A stretch of DNA of 64,000 bases from contig CACJAI010000002.1 in NCBI GenBank assembly GCA_902591315.1, forward strand, positions 49,560 to 113,559. The letters run 5' to 3'. The notes beneath the pieces were generated by a model. The model was given only the letters and a program-made list of their open reading frames with translations. It did no database searches and had not been told where the DNA came from. The translations under genes and the position numbers were made by a program. The stretch is from an uncultured Alphaproteobacteria bacterium. Lineage in GTDB: Bacteria > Pseudomonadota > Alphaproteobacteria > HIMB59. The stretch's first letter is position 1. The number at the start of each line of letters is the position of its first letter. Below, piece by piece: positions 9,067-18,494 of the stretch.

Positions 9067-10735
9067 CTAAAGCCTTGCCTAGAATATCACCCAAAACAGA
9101 TCCAGAGGATTTAGAACCATACTTTTCTAGCAAACTTTGCTCTTCATCGATCTCTAATTGTCGAATTGAGAGAGCAAACTTCCTATTAGTTAGGTCTATA
9201 GAGCTTATTTTAGCATCTATTTTTTGTCCTTCATTATATCTAGATATGTTTTGCTCTTCTTTATTTTTTGAGAGCTCCTTTCTCCTGATAGTAGTTTCAA
9301 TAAAACTAGCTACCTCAACATCAATTCCATTATTATTTATTTTAGTTATTGTTGCAGATACAATATCCCCTTTTGACTTGTCTTTAAAAAATTCGTGAAA
9401 AGGATCTGCTGATAGTTGTTTTATACCGAAGCTAATTTTCTCTTTCTCAGGATCAATTTCTAATATTTTTACCTTTATATTCTGCCCTTTTTGATATTTT
9501 TTAAGAGTTCTATCTCCATTAGAGTCAGTCCATGAGAGATCATTTTTATGGATAAGCCCATCAATGTTTTCATTGAGCTTTGCAAAAATACCGAACTCTG
9601 TAATATTTTTTATCTCAGTGTCAATTGTTTGATCTTTTTTGTATTCATTTAAAATATTTTCCCAAGGATTTGGTTCAGTTTGTTTTATTCCAAGGCTTAT
9701 TCTTTTCTTCTCTTTATCAATCTCTAATATTTTTACTCTAATATTAAAACCAACCTCTAGTATTTTATTTGGATGAATATTTTTTTTTGTCCAACTAATA
9801 TCATTAGAATGGACTAAACCCTCTAAATCTTTATCAGATAATTGAACAAAAGCACCATAATCGGTAATATGAGTTATTTTTCCATCATAAATTTCATTGA
9901 TTTTTATTTTCTCTTCGATTTTTTCCCAAGGGTCATCCTTTAACTGTTTATAGCCTAAACTAATTTTATCTGAGTCATCTGAAACTTTAAGTATTTTAAA
10001 GTCATATTTCTTTCCAACTTCTAATACGTCAGATGGGTGTCCAATTCTACTCCAAGAAATATCACTTAAGTGTACTAAGCCATCAATACCACCGAGATCA
10101 ACAAAAGCTCCATAATCTGTAAAAGTTTTTACTTTGCCACTAACAACTGAATTACTTTCAGATTTTTCTAGTATTTGTGCTTTAATTACTTTTTGCTTCT
10201 CTTCAAGAATAGCTTTCCTCGATACGACGATATTTCCTTTAGAATAATCCATCTTTAGTATTTCAAATGTTTCCTCAGTTTTTATTAAGTGACTTACATC
10301 TCTGACTGGACGAACATCTATTTGACTCAGGGGCAAGAATGCATTGGTACCCATAATTTTTACATATAAACCTGCTTTTGCTTTACCTACTATAAAACCT
10401 TTGACTCTCTCTTTGTTGTCATAAAGCTTTTGAAGCTTTTCCCAGGACTTCATTTTAATTGCTTTTTCGTGGGAGATTTTAACATTGCCCTCTCGATCTT
10501 CTAATTTTTCAACAAATACCTCAATTACTTGACCTGTTTTCAAATCATCAGAAGAGCCAGTGTTGAGAAATTCTTCTTTAGGTATTTGACCTTCACTTTT
10601 GTATCCTATATCGACAGTTATATGTTGGTCGCTTATTTTAAGAATAGTTCCAGAAATTATTTTATTAGCAGAGATGGTTTTTTTGGTATCGAATTGTTGG
10701 TCTAGCAATTTACCATATTCGTCGTTAGAAATCAT
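9038..10735 (-). CDS. rpsA: Ribosomal protein S1
   Basis: The 565-residue protein contains six S1 (OB-fold) RNA-binding repeats, visible as recurring blocks such as GKVKTFTDYGAFVDLGGIDGLVH, split here as FTDYGAFVDLGG and DGLVHLSDISW. Repeats three to five end in KISLGYKQL, RISLGIKQT and KISFGIKQL. S1 brings mRNA to the 30S subunit. Length is normal for proteobacterial S1. The 68-base gap between this gene and aroA contains no cmk, although cmk usually sits there. Confidence 0.96.
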   Translation of the reverse strand: MISNDEYGKLLDQQFDTKKTISANKIISGTILKISDQHITVDIGYKSEGQIPKEEFLNTGSSDDLKTGQVIEVFVEKLEDREGNVKISHEKAIKMKSWEKLQKLYDNKERVKGFIVGKAKAGLYVKIMGTNAFLPLSQIDVRPVRDVSHLIKTEETFEILKMDYSKGNIVVSRKAILEEKQKVIKAQILEKSESNSVVSGKVKTFTDYGAFVDLGGIDGLVHLSDISWSRIGHPSDVLEVGKKYDFKILKVSDDSDKISLGYKQLKDDPWEKIEEKIKINEIYDGKITHITDYGAFVQLSDKDLEGLVHSNDISWTKKNIHPNKILEVGFNIRVKILEIDKEKKRISLGIKQTEPNPWENILNEYKKDQTIDTEIKNITEFGIFAKLNENIDGLIHKNDLSWTDSNGDRTLKKYQKGQNIKVKILEIDPEKEKISFGIKQLSADPFHEFFKDKSKGDIVSATITKINNNGIDVEVASFIETTIRRKELSKNKEEQNISRYNEGQKIDAKISSIDLTNRKFALSIRQLEIDEEQSLLEKYGSKSSGSVLGDILGKALDEDKDSKEE

Positions 10736-10803
10736 AAGTCATGTTTTACCTTTCAAGTTAAGTTAGGTCGTTTTAAAGTTTTATTAGTGTTTTTCAAGAG
10801 AAA

Positions 10804-12102
10804 TTAATTAATTAATTTGGATATATGTTTGAAAAAGGTTGGATAGCTTGTTTTTACGCATGATTTATCTTTTATTATGTTGTTTTTTTCACAAATCATA
10901 TTAGCGATAAAAAAAGCCATTAAAATTCTATGATCATTTTCGTGTCTAATAACAGCATCACCCTTTTTGAGTTCATGATTACCATAAATATAAAGATCGA
11001 ATTTTTGAATCTTAGACTTAACACCAATTTTTTTTAAATTTTCATGTATAAGTTTCAATCTATTACTTTCTTTAACTGTAAGCTCTTTTAATCCTTTGAA
11101 TACACTCAAACCTTTAGCAAATGAAGCTGCTATCGATAAAATTGGTATCTCATCTATCTGTAGAGGAACATCTATTGATTTTAAAGTGGTTGAATTTAAA
11201 CTTTTATTTTGTGCTATCTTCAAATCAGCCACGTTTTCATTATGAATTTTTCTCCTATTTGTTATTTTAATATTTCCACCCATTGATTTTAAGGTTTTAA
11301 GAAATCCAACTCTTGTTTTGTTTAAAAGTATATTTTTAACAATTAATTTAGAGCCAGGTTTTAAACACGCAGCAGTTATTAGAAAAGCAGCTGATGAAGG
11401 ATCTCCTGGTACAGTATATTTAATTGTTTTAAGTTGTTTATCATTTATCATATCTATGTATCTATATTTTGAGTCTTCTTTAACCTTAATATTATAACCC
11501 ATTGATTTGAGCATATTTTCTGTGTGATCTCTTGTTGATTTAAATTCCTTTACTTTTACTCTTCCATTAGTATTTAAAGCTGAAAGCATGATTGCACTTT
11601 TTATCTGAGCCGAGGGAATTGTTATATTAAAATTCAACGGTACTGAATTACCAGTGCCCTTAATTTTAATTGGGGGATAAATATTTTTTTTTAATTCGAT
11701 AACTGCACCTATCTTAGATAAATGTTCTGTGACCCTTCTCATTGGTCTTTTACTAAGAGAGCTGTCGCCAATTAAATTTACTTTGATATTATTTGATGCA
11801 ATTAACCCTGATAATAATCTGATACCAGTACCAGAATTACCAAAATCTATAGACTGATTGGGTTGAAATAATCCACCTGGTGGCAAACCAAAAACATGGT
11901 ATTTATTTAAAACTTTTTTTATAGTAACACCCATCAATTTCATGGCCCTCAAAGTATTAATTACATCTTCGGCTTCTAATAAATTTGAAATTTCTGATTT
12001 ACCAATAGCTTGTCCTGATAAGATCAAAATTCTATGACTAATTGATTTATCCCCAGGAGGAAGGTATGTGCCATTTATTTTACTTAGATTATTCAGAGGC
12101 AT
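10804..12102 (-). CDS. aroA: EPSP synthase (3-phosphoshikimate 1-carboxyvinyltransferase)
   Basis: The 432-residue shikimate-pathway enzyme condenses shikimate-3-phosphate with PEP. LPPGDKSISHR at about residue 14 binds PEP and shikimate phosphate. FGNSGTGIRLLSG near residue 87 is the PEP loop, and IGDSSLSKRPMRRV follows. QIDEIPILSIAA contains the catalytic Asp, and RHENDHRILMAF is the C-terminal signature. Overall wording (PGDKSISHR, LLEAEDVINT, GDPSSAAF) is closer to the alphaproteobacterial class II type, yet the PEP loop has Gly where the glyphosate-tolerant CP4 enzyme has Ala. Confidence 0.95.
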   Translation of the reverse strand: MPLNNLSKINGTYLPPGDKSISHRILILSGQAIGKSEISNLLEAEDVINTLRAMKLMGVTIKKVLNKYHVFGLPPGGLFQPNQSIDFGNSGTGIRLLSGLIASNNIKVNLIGDSSLSKRPMRRVTEHLSKIGAVIELKKNIYPPIKIKGTGNSVPLNFNITIPSAQIKSAIMLSALNTNGRVKVKEFKSTRDHTENMLKSMGYNIKVKEDSKYRYIDMINDKQLKTIKYTVPGDPSSAAFLITAACLKPGSKLIVKNILLNKTRVGFLKTLKSMGGNIKITNRRKIHNENVADLKIAQNKSLNSTTLKSIDVPLQIDEIPILSIAASFAKGLSVFKGLKELTVKESNRLKLIHENLKKIGVKSKIQKFDLYIYGNHELKKGDAVIRHENDHRILMAFFIANMICEKNNIIKDKSCVKTSYPTFFKHISKLIN

Positions 12103-12107
12103 AAAAT

Positions 12108-12824
12108 CTAGATATAATTTTCACCCAAATAGATTTTTTTTACAAATTTATCAGAAATAATTTCTTTTGGACTCCCAGATTTTATAATTTGTCCATTATA
12201 GATTATGTAACCAAAATCAACGATACTTAGCGCCTCTTTTACATTATGGTCAGTTATAATTATTCCAATATTCATTTTTTTTAGTAGTGATATCGAAGAT
12301 TTAACTTCTTCTATTGCTATAGGGTCTATACCTGCGAAAGGCTCATCAAGCAAAAGAAATTTTGGACTACTCGCTAATGCTCTCGCTATTTCAGTTCTTC
12401 TTCTCTCACCCCCAGATAACAATTTACCTTTAGTTTTTTGAAAATTTTTAAGAGAAAACTGATCTATAAGTTTTTTAGTAATTTTTTTTGCATTATCTTT
12501 ATTATGAAATAATTCTGCAATTGAAAAAATATTATCAAAGACAGTTAAATCTCGAAAAATTGAAGCATCTTGTGGTAAATAAGAAATACCTAGCTTTGTC
12601 CTTAAGCTGAGACTTTTTTCATTTAAATTATATTTATCTAAAAAAATTTTTCCAAAATCAGGATTTAAAAAACCAGCTACAATGTTAAAAAGAGTGGTCT
12701 TTCCACTACCATTTGGACCAAGTAATCCATTTACTTTGTCATTAGAAAATTCGATGTTTATATTATTAAGAGCTTTTTTAGACTTAAAGCTTTTAGAAAC
12801 TTCAATTAGTTTAATCTTTTGCAT
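12108..12824 (-). CDS. lptB: LPS export ABC transporter ATPase LptB
   Basis: The 238-residue ATPase powers lipopolysaccharide extraction from the inner membrane together with LptFG. The Walker A motif GPNGSGKTT lies near residue 35, the signature LSGGERRRTEIARAL near residue 136, and Walker B FLLLDEPFAGIDP near 155. The LSGGERRR and FAGIDP wording is specific to LptB. It overlaps the end of lptA by 14 bases, in the standard lptC-lptA-lptB order. lptF, lptG and lptD are not in this window. Confidence 0.95.
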   Translation of the reverse strand: MQKIKLIEVSKSFKSKKALNNINIEFSNDKVNGLLGPNGSGKTTLFNIVAGFLNPDFGKIFLDKYNLNEKSLSLRTKLGISYLPQDASIFRDLTVFDNIFSIAELFHNKDNAKKITKKLIDQFSLKNFQKTKGKLLSGGERRRTEIARALASSPKFLLLDEPFAGIDPIAIEEVKSSISLLKKMNIGIIITDHNVKEALSIVDFGYIIYNGQIIKSGSPKEIISDKFVKKIYLGENYI

Positions 12825-13281
12825 TATTTTCTAATAAAACTTCAACAAGAGAATCTTTATTACCTGAATTGAGGATTCTTTTATTATTATCGATATCAGC
12901 AATTAACTCGTTGCCGGTTAGTAACCTTGATGGCGACTCTATTGATACATTCCCGGTTAGTTTTATTATATTATCTTTACGTGTATAAATGGCATAATCT
13001 CCTTTAAAAATTTCATCGTTGAATTTAATTATCACATTATCAAAAAGTTCAATTTTAGTAAAAATTTCTTCATTTTTTTCCTCTTTATAGTAAGCAAGCA
13101 TTTTATCAGAGAAAGCAATAAATTTATCATTTTTAAATTCAACATCACCTAAAGCTGTGTAACTTTTATTTTCAGAGTCCCATATAAGACTATCTCCTGC
13201 TTTAACAAAGCTCTCAGAATATGCATTTGGAAAAAAAATTAAATATATAAAAAAAAATAAATATTTATTTATTGATGACAA
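12811..13281 (-). CDS. lptA: Periplasmic LPS-bridge protein LptA (OstA domain)
   Basis: The 156-residue protein has a signal peptide ending around NAYS, then an OstA beta-jellyroll with GDSLIWDSENKSYTALGDVEF, noted here as DSENKSYTALGDV, and the repeat LTGNVSIESPSRLLTGNEL. LptA forms the periplasmic bridge that carries LPS to the outer membrane. The start is TTG 13281, inside the last codons of lptC (17-base overlap); there is no other start upstream of the signal peptide. Placement between lptC and lptB supports the call. Confidence 0.88.
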   Translation of the reverse strand: MSSINKYLFFFIYLIFFPNAYSESFVKAGDSLIWDSENKSYTALGDVEFKNDKFIAFSDKMLAYYKEEKNEEIFTKIELFDNVIIKFNDEIFKGDYAIYTRKDNIIKLTGNVSIESPSRLLTGNELIADIDNNKRILNSGNKDSLVEVLLENNAKD

Positions 13282-13693
13282 AATTTACCTCACCTTTAAA
13301 AATAATTTTACCATCATAATCAAGATTCTTAAATCCTTTACCTTTCAAAGTTCCCATTGAATTAATTACTTCTACAGGATCATCACTATTTGATATCTCT
13401 TTTGATAGGTTAATTGATATGTTTTTACCATATATTTTATAATCTTTATTTTCTAAGTATGAATTACCCTCTAAAAAAATATTATCTTCATCTATTTTAT
13501 TTAATTTTTCTGATCCAATTTTATTTATTCCAGATTTGCTTAAAACAATACTTGAAAAATTCTCAACTGTGATTTTCTTTTGACTAAAATTTTCTGTTAA
13601 TGGTTTTTGATTATAGATATATATTGTTAACTGTATCCCTAAAAAAAAAATTATCAAAATATTAATTATTTTTTTGTTCAAGTTAAGAGTCAT
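13265..13693 (-). CDS. lptC: LPS export protein LptC
   Basis: The 142-residue protein has one N-terminal membrane anchor (residues about 9-28) and a periplasmic OstA-like domain with IFLEGNSYLENKDYKIYG, abbreviated here, and GTLKGKGFKNLDYDGKIIFKG. LptC is the bitopic protein that links LptBFG to LptA. It is shorter than many homologues and low in recognisable sequence, so gene order (kdsD, lptC, lptA, lptB with overlaps of 11 to 17 bases) carries much of the weight. Confidence 0.85.
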   Translation of the reverse strand: MTLNLNKKIINILIIFFLGIQLTIYIYNQKPLTENFSQKKITVENFSSIVLSKSGINKIGSEKLNKIDEDNIFLEGNSYLENKDYKIYGKNISINLSKEISNSDDPVEVINSMGTLKGKGFKNLDYDGKIIFKGEVNFVINK

Positions 13694-14633
13694 TTTCTAA
13701 GCATTTTTTAATATTTACAATACCAATAGGTTTATTTTGATTAGCAATTATAAGACTTGTAATAGAGTACTTATTCATTAGAACAATAGCAGATGAAATT
13801 AATAAATCTCCTTTTGCAATAATTGGTTTACTTTTCATAATATTTGTTGCTTTCTCTTTTATATTGATCCTAGCAATCGATCTTCTTAAATCTCCATCTG
13901 TAATAATTCCTTTGATTTTTTTATTTTTATCTAATACCACAACACACCCATATTTCTTTGCAGTCATTACTAAAACCGCATCAATTATTGATGATTCTGA
14001 CTGAATTATAGGAATATCAGTATCCATAATGTCTCTTAATGTTTTCAATTTTTTTCCAATTTTTCCACCTGGATGAAGTTCACTAAATGATTTTTTATCA
14101 AATTTTCTTAAACTCAAAACAGAGCAACAAAGTGCATCACCTAGAGCCAAAGCCATTGTAGTCGAAGTAGTAGGAATTGTTTGTAATTTGTCAGCCTCTA
14201 TATGAGAGGGTAAAATTAAATTTATATCTGAATTTTTTGATAATAAACTTTTATGTGTAGATGTTATTGAAATTATTTTAATTTTTTTTTTCTTACTAAA
14301 GTTGATCAGATCCGCTAATTCATGTGACTCACCTGAATTAGATAAAATCATAAGAACATCATTTTTATCAATAATACCCATATCTCCATGACTAGCATCA
14401 ACAGGGCTTAGAAAGATTGCTGGTATCCCAGTCGAGGTAAAAGAAGCTGCAATTTTGGCAGCAATATTTCCACTTTTTCCTACTCCTGAAATAATTATTT
14501 TACCATTCTGATTGGAAATCAATTCCACAGCCTCAACAAATTTATTATTCAAACTATTTGAAAGTTTAGCTAAAGCCTCTGACTCTAACTTAATTACTTT
14601 TTTACCCTCTTTTTTAATTTTAGACTTATTCAT
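13683..14633 (-). CDS. kdsD: Arabinose-5-phosphate isomerase (Kdo synthesis)
   Basis: The 316-residue KpsF/GutQ-family protein interconverts ribulose-5-phosphate and arabinose-5-phosphate for Kdo synthesis. The SIS domain carries ISGVGKSGNIAAKIAASFTSTG, of which GVGKSGNIAAK is the key motif, plus SNSGES and the HGDMGI loop. Two C-terminal CBS domains follow, with GIITDGDLRR in the first. Location beside lptCAB supports an LPS role rather than sugar catabolism. Confidence 0.93.
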   Translation of the reverse strand: MNKSKIKKEGKKVIKLESEALAKLSNSLNNKFVEAVELISNQNGKIIISGVGKSGNIAAKIAASFTSTGIPAIFLSPVDASHGDMGIIDKNDVLMILSNSGESHELADLINFSKKKKIKIISITSTHKSLLSKNSDINLILPSHIEADKLQTIPTTSTTMALALGDALCCSVLSLRKFDKKSFSELHPGGKIGKKLKTLRDIMDTDIPIIQSESSIIDAVLVMTAKKYGCVVVLDKNKKIKGIITDGDLRRSIARINIKEKATNIMKSKPIIAKGDLLISSAIVLMNKYSITSLIIANQNKPIGIVNIKKCLENDS

Positions 14634-14636
14634 TAC

Positions 14637-15269
14637 TTATTTATGTGCAAAAATATCTATCCCTTCCCATCCTTGTAAATCTAAATCTACTCTTATTTCC
14701 ATAAATTTCATAATAGATTTAAAAAGTCTAAACCTTTTTTGATTAATTAATTTTTCATTAAGAGAATTTTTTATTTCTGATAAATATAAAACATCATTCA
14801 TAGCATACTCAATTTGTTTTTTTGTGAGTTTTTTTTTACTCCAATCAGATGATTGTTCTGTTTTGTCCAAATGAATATCTAATATTTCAGAAACTAGATC
14901 TTTTAAACCATGTTTTGAAGAGTATGTTCGAGTTAATTTTGATGCGACTTTTGTGCAAAAAATATTTTTGACATTTATTTTTAAGTTCTGTTTTAATACC
15001 GCCATATCAAATCTCCCATAATGAAATATTTTTGTAAGACTTTTATTTTCAAGTAATGTTTTTATATTTTTGGATAATTTTGGTGACAAACCCTCATCAA
15101 ATTTTATTAAATAGATATTTTGATCTGTTTCATTTTTTAATTGAATGAGACAAAGTCTATCCCTTTTAATATTTAAACCAAGAGTTTCAGTGTCGATGGA
15201 GATATCCCCTTTAAATGATTTTAAGAGCTTACTTGGCAGATCATTTTGGAATAATTGATAATTTGACAT
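14637..15269 (-). CDS. RNase D-like 3'-5' exonuclease (short form)
   Basis: This is a DEDD-family exonuclease of about 210 residues: DTETLGL holds the first acidic pair, FHYGRFDMAVL the second, and YAMNDVLYL the last Tyr and Asp. It has only the nuclease domain; the HRDC domains of full RNase D are absent, as in the short alphaproteobacterial homologues annotated as ribonuclease D. The frame is open to ATG 15305, but the ATG at 15269 (MSNYQLFQNDLPS) fits homologues better and avoids a start-on-start clash with the plus-strand gene at 15305. Confidence 0.85.
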   Translation of the reverse strand: MSNYQLFQNDLPSKLLKSFKGDISIDTETLGLNIKRDRLCLIQLKNETDQNIYLIKFDEGLSPKLSKNIKTLLENKSLTKIFHYGRFDMAVLKQNLKINVKNIFCTKVASKLTRTYSSKHGLKDLVSEILDIHLDKTEQSSDWSKKKLTKKQIEYAMNDVLYLSEIKNSLNEKLINQKRFRLFKSIMKFMEIRVDLDLQGWEGIDIFAHK

Positions 15270-15304
15270 CCTAGAACTTATATTTATATAAGATAGATAA
15301 AACA

Positions 15305-16234
15305 ATGAAAAACAAAAATATCTTAGTTTTTGGATCTACAGGTTTTATAGGAAGAAGTATTACCAAAAGGCTCCTACAAAATGGGAACAAACTATTATGT
15401 CCTGTAAGAAACGCAAGTAGGGTTAAAAGAAATATTCTCTCTGGCGATATAGGACAGATAGAAGTAATAGATTTTGATATTAAAAATTTATATGAAATTA
15501 AAAATCTAATCGAAAAATCAGACTTGGTAGTTAATTTAGTTGGTATTCTTTATGAAACAAAAAGTATATCGTTTGAAACAGTTCATTATTTATTACCAAA
15601 AAAAATTGCAAGCTATTGTGAGTTATACAATAAACCTTTTCTTCATGTTTCAAGTTTAGGTTCAACTTTTCAAACTAAATCAAATTATTTAATAAGTAAA
15701 AAAATGGGTGAAGAATTTATCGAAAACAACAATTCTAATCATATTATTTTAAGACCGAGCACTGTTTATGGTGAGGAAGATAATTTCTTTAATTTATTTG
15801 GTAAGATGGCTAAAATTTTACCTTTTCTTCCACTTATTAAAAATGGTTTAACTAAATTTCAACCAATATATGTAAATGACTTATCACTTCTGATTTTTAA
15901 TTTGTTAAATAATTTTGATAAGCACAGAAACCTCAATTTAGCTGCAGTTGGAAACGAAATATTTACCTTTAAGGAAATATTAAGTCATATTTTCTTAACT
16001 TTGAAAAAAAAAGAGAGATTTTTTTTTATGCCCTCTTTCCTTGCAATCCTTCAAGGTAAAGTTTTAGAAAAGCTTCCAAAACCTTTATTTACTTATGATC
16101 AGTATGTCACTTTATCTCATGATAGTATTTCACAAGGAAGTCAAAAATTAGTTACTGAAATATTGAATCAAGATTTATCAAATATGAAGATTATTACATC
16201 AGAATATCTAAAAAAGTTCATAGATAAAGTTTAA
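15305..16234 (+). CDS. NDUFA9-like NAD(P)-binding epimerase/dehydratase-family protein
   Basis: The 309-residue protein has a Rossmann start ILVFGSTGFIGRSITKRLL (key motif GSTGFIG). It lacks the canonical YxxxK of active short-chain dehydrogenases, showing YLISKKMGE instead, and has HVSSLG and ILRPSTVYGEED. This pattern is that of the complex I NDUFA9-type atypical SDRs common in alphaproteobacteria, whose substrate is unknown. It is convergent with uppP, sharing a TTAA that supplies the TAA stop on both strands. Confidence 0.8.
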   Translation: MKNKNILVFGSTGFIGRSITKRLLQNGNKLLCPVRNASRVKRNILSGDIGQIEVIDFDIKNLYEIKNLIEKSDLVVNLVGILYETKSISFETVHYLLPKKIASYCELYNKPFLHVSSLGSTFQTKSNYLISKKMGEEFIENNNSNHIILRPSTVYGEEDNFFNLFGKMAKILPFLPLIKNGLTKFQPIYVNDLSLLIFNLLNNFDKHRNLNLAAVGNEIFTFKEILSHIFLTLKKKERFFFMPSFLAILQGKVLEKLPKPLFTYDQYVTLSHDSISQGSQKLVTEILNQDLSNMKIITSEYLKKFIDKV

Positions 16235-16986
16235 TTAATTAAAGCTAACAAGACGATACCTATTAAAATTCTATAAATTACAAAAGGTGTAAAACCAATT
16301 TTATTTATCACTTTAATAAATACAGATATTGTAAAATAAGCTGCAAAAAATGTAGTAATAAAAATTAATGATAAATTTTTATCTACAATAAAATTATCAA
16401 ATTCTTTAATATTGGAGAAAAAGGACAAAAAAATTATAGGTATACCCATATATAAACTATAAATAGATGAGCGTTTTCTATCTTCTCCTAATAGTCTGAA
16501 TGCAATTATACAACTTCCTGCTCTACTGAAACCTGGTAAAAAAGCTAGACATTGAAAGAATCCAGCTAGAATAAATTTGGTATTTTTATTTTTAATTTTT
16601 AATTTAAATTTTTTTGTTTTATCTGAAACATATAGTAATAATGCTCCAGCAATTGAAGTGTATGCAATTAACTCTAAACTAATATAACTTAGATCGTAAA
16701 ATTTAATTATTAAACCGAGAACAATTGCAGGTATGGTAGAAATGATTAATATTTTCAAGTAAGCTTTGATATTTGATTTTGAAAAATGTTCGTTTGCGAG
16801 TAAATATAATGATAAAGCTAATAAAGAGGCAAAGTGTGCTGATGTTTCATATAAATAATTTCTAGATTCTAAGCTTTTAAAAAAGATTTCTAAGATATTA
16901 AGGTGACCACTAGAACTAATGGGGATAAATTCAGTAATTCCTTGGATTAAACCATAAAAAATATAAAAAATATCATCATTAGTCAT
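16231..16986 (-). CDS. uppP: Undecaprenyl-diphosphatase
   Basis: The 251-residue multi-pass membrane enzyme (BacA/UppP) dephosphorylates undecaprenyl diphosphate for peptidoglycan and surface glycan lipid-carrier recycling. GLIQGITEFIPISSSGHLNI near residue 12 contains the catalytic Glu and the SSSGHL signature, and FLPGFSRAGSCI near residue 152 is the second signature. About eight hydrophobic segments are visible. It diverges from gltD across a 95-base AT-rich gap. Confidence 0.95.
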   Translation of the reverse strand: MTNDDIFYIFYGLIQGITEFIPISSSGHLNILEIFFKSLESRNYLYETSAHFASLLALSLYLLANEHFSKSNIKAYLKILIISTIPAIVLGLIIKFYDLSYISLELIAYTSIAGALLLYVSDKTKKFKLKIKNKNTKFILAGFFQCLAFLPGFSRAGSCIIAFRLLGEDRKRSSIYSLYMGIPIIFLSFFSNIKEFDNFIVDKNLSLIFITTFFAAYFTISVFIKVINKIGFTPFVIYRILIGIVLLALIN

Positions 16987-17081
16987 AATTTATTATCATT
17001 TATTAGTTTACTATGCCTTGAAATCTTTATATTAATACCATCCAATTTGTTTATAGGAAAATAAAGTAATATTTTATTATC
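16987..17081. promoter_or_regulatory. Divergent promoter region between uppP and gltD
   Basis: This 95-base AT-rich gap must hold the promoters of both uppP (minus) and gltD-gltB (plus). A TTGAAA at 17018-17023 is the best -35-like hexamer on the plus strand, but no well-spaced, convincing -10 box was identified. The exact promoters are not assigned. Confidence 0.35.
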
Positions 17082-18494
17082 ATGTTAGAGTTTCATAAAA
17101 AAAAACCAAAGAATCCATCTAAAACTGAACCTGAGAAAAGAATAAAGGATTTTCAGGAGATTTACAGTCAGTTTGATAAAATTGACTCTGTTGAACAATC
17201 TTCGAGGTGCTCACAATGTGGAATACCATATTGTCAAATTCATTGTCCTCTAAATAATAATATACCAGATTGGCTTCGTTACATAGCTGAAGGCCGATTG
17301 GAAGAAGCTTATCAAGTATCCGCTTCTACAAATGCATTCCCAGAGGTATGTGGGAGAGTCTGTCCTCAAGATAGATTGTGTGAGGGCAACTGCGTTGTGG
17401 AACAGGCGGGCTTTGGTGCAATTACAATTGGTAATTTAGAAAAATACTTAACAGAAATAGCATGGGAAAAAGGATGGGTTAAAAATCTATCATCACAAAA
17501 CCAATACAAGCAGAAAGTTGCAATAATAGGATCGGGCCCTGCAGGAATGGCCGCTTCTGCCTATTTAACTCAAAATGGATATCAAGTAGATGTCTTTGAA
17601 AAAAATGACCGAGCAGGTGGCTTGATGATTTATGGCATACCTAACTTTAAATTAGACAAAAAAATTGTTGAGAGAAGAACAGAGTGGCTTACTGATAGTG
17701 GTGTTGTATTTAACTTAAACACTGAAGTCGGAAAAAATATTTCTTTTCAAGATTTGGAAAAAGATTATGACGCAATATTAATTGCAACTGGTGTTTATAA
17801 GGCTAGAAAATTAGATATTGATACATCTTCAGTAGACAATAGCATTCCTGCTTTAGATTTCTTAATTGAGAGTAATAGAACTGGATTAGGTGACTCTCCA
17901 TCAAATAATAAATTTCTCAACGCAAAAGATAAGAATGTAGTTGTTATTGGAGGCGGAGATACAGCTATGGACTGTGTTAGAACAGCGATTAGACAACAAG
18001 CAAAAGAAGTTACTTGTCTTTACAGAAGAAATAAAGAAAACATGCCTGGATCAGCAAGAGAAGTTTTAAATGCTGAGCAAGAGGGCATCAAATTTAATTG
18101 GTTATCTGTTCCATCTAAAATTATTAGCGACAACTCTACTGCAACAAGTATGACATACAAAGTCGCTGCACTAGGTGAGGTTGATGAGAGTGGAAGAAGA
18201 AAACCGGTTGATACAGGTGTTGAAAAACAAATAAAAAGTGACTTAATCATCCAAGCTCTAGGTTTTGAACCTGAAGATTTGAATCACAATTTTAAAACAA
18301 ATATTGAATTAACAAGCTGGAAAACAGTTAAAGTTGATTTTAAGAAATTTCAAACGAGTAATCCAAAGATTTTTGCTGCTGGGGATATTGTTAGGGGTGC
18401 CTCCCTCGTCGTATGGGCAATCCACGATGGCCGTGAAGTTGCAAAATCAATTCATAATTTCTTACAAAGCTCAAAAATAAAAAAAGCATCATGA
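17082..18494 (+). CDS. gltD: Glutamate synthase small subunit (NADPH)
   Basis: The 470-residue flavoprotein passes electrons from NADPH to the GltB iron-sulfur centre. The N-terminal domain has two cysteine clusters, SRCSQCGIPYCQIHCP and VCGRVCPQDRLCEGNC, for 4Fe-4S centres. The FAD fold shows VAIIGSGPAGMAASAYL near residue 147 and the NADPH fold VVVIGGGDTAMDCVRTA near 288. FAAGDIVRGASLVVWAI closes the FAD site. The ATGA overlap with gltB implies coupled translation. The order gltD before gltB is retained on the plus strand. Confidence 0.97.
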   Translation: MLEFHKKKPKNPSKTEPEKRIKDFQEIYSQFDKIDSVEQSSRCSQCGIPYCQIHCPLNNNIPDWLRYIAEGRLEEAYQVSASTNAFPEVCGRVCPQDRLCEGNCVVEQAGFGAITIGNLEKYLTEIAWEKGWVKNLSSQNQYKQKVAIIGSGPAGMAASAYLTQNGYQVDVFEKNDRAGGLMIYGIPNFKLDKKIVERRTEWLTDSGVVFNLNTEVGKNISFQDLEKDYDAILIATGVYKARKLDIDTSSVDNSIPALDFLIESNRTGLGDSPSNNKFLNAKDKNVVVIGGGDTAMDCVRTAIRQQAKEVTCLYRRNKENMPGSAREVLNAEQEGIKFNWLSVPSKIISDNSTATSMTYKVAALGEVDESGRRKPVDTGVEKQIKSDLIIQALGFEPEDLNHNFKTNIELTSWKTVKVDFKKFQTSNPKIFAAGDIVRGASLVVWAIHDGREVAKSIHNFLQSSKIKKAS

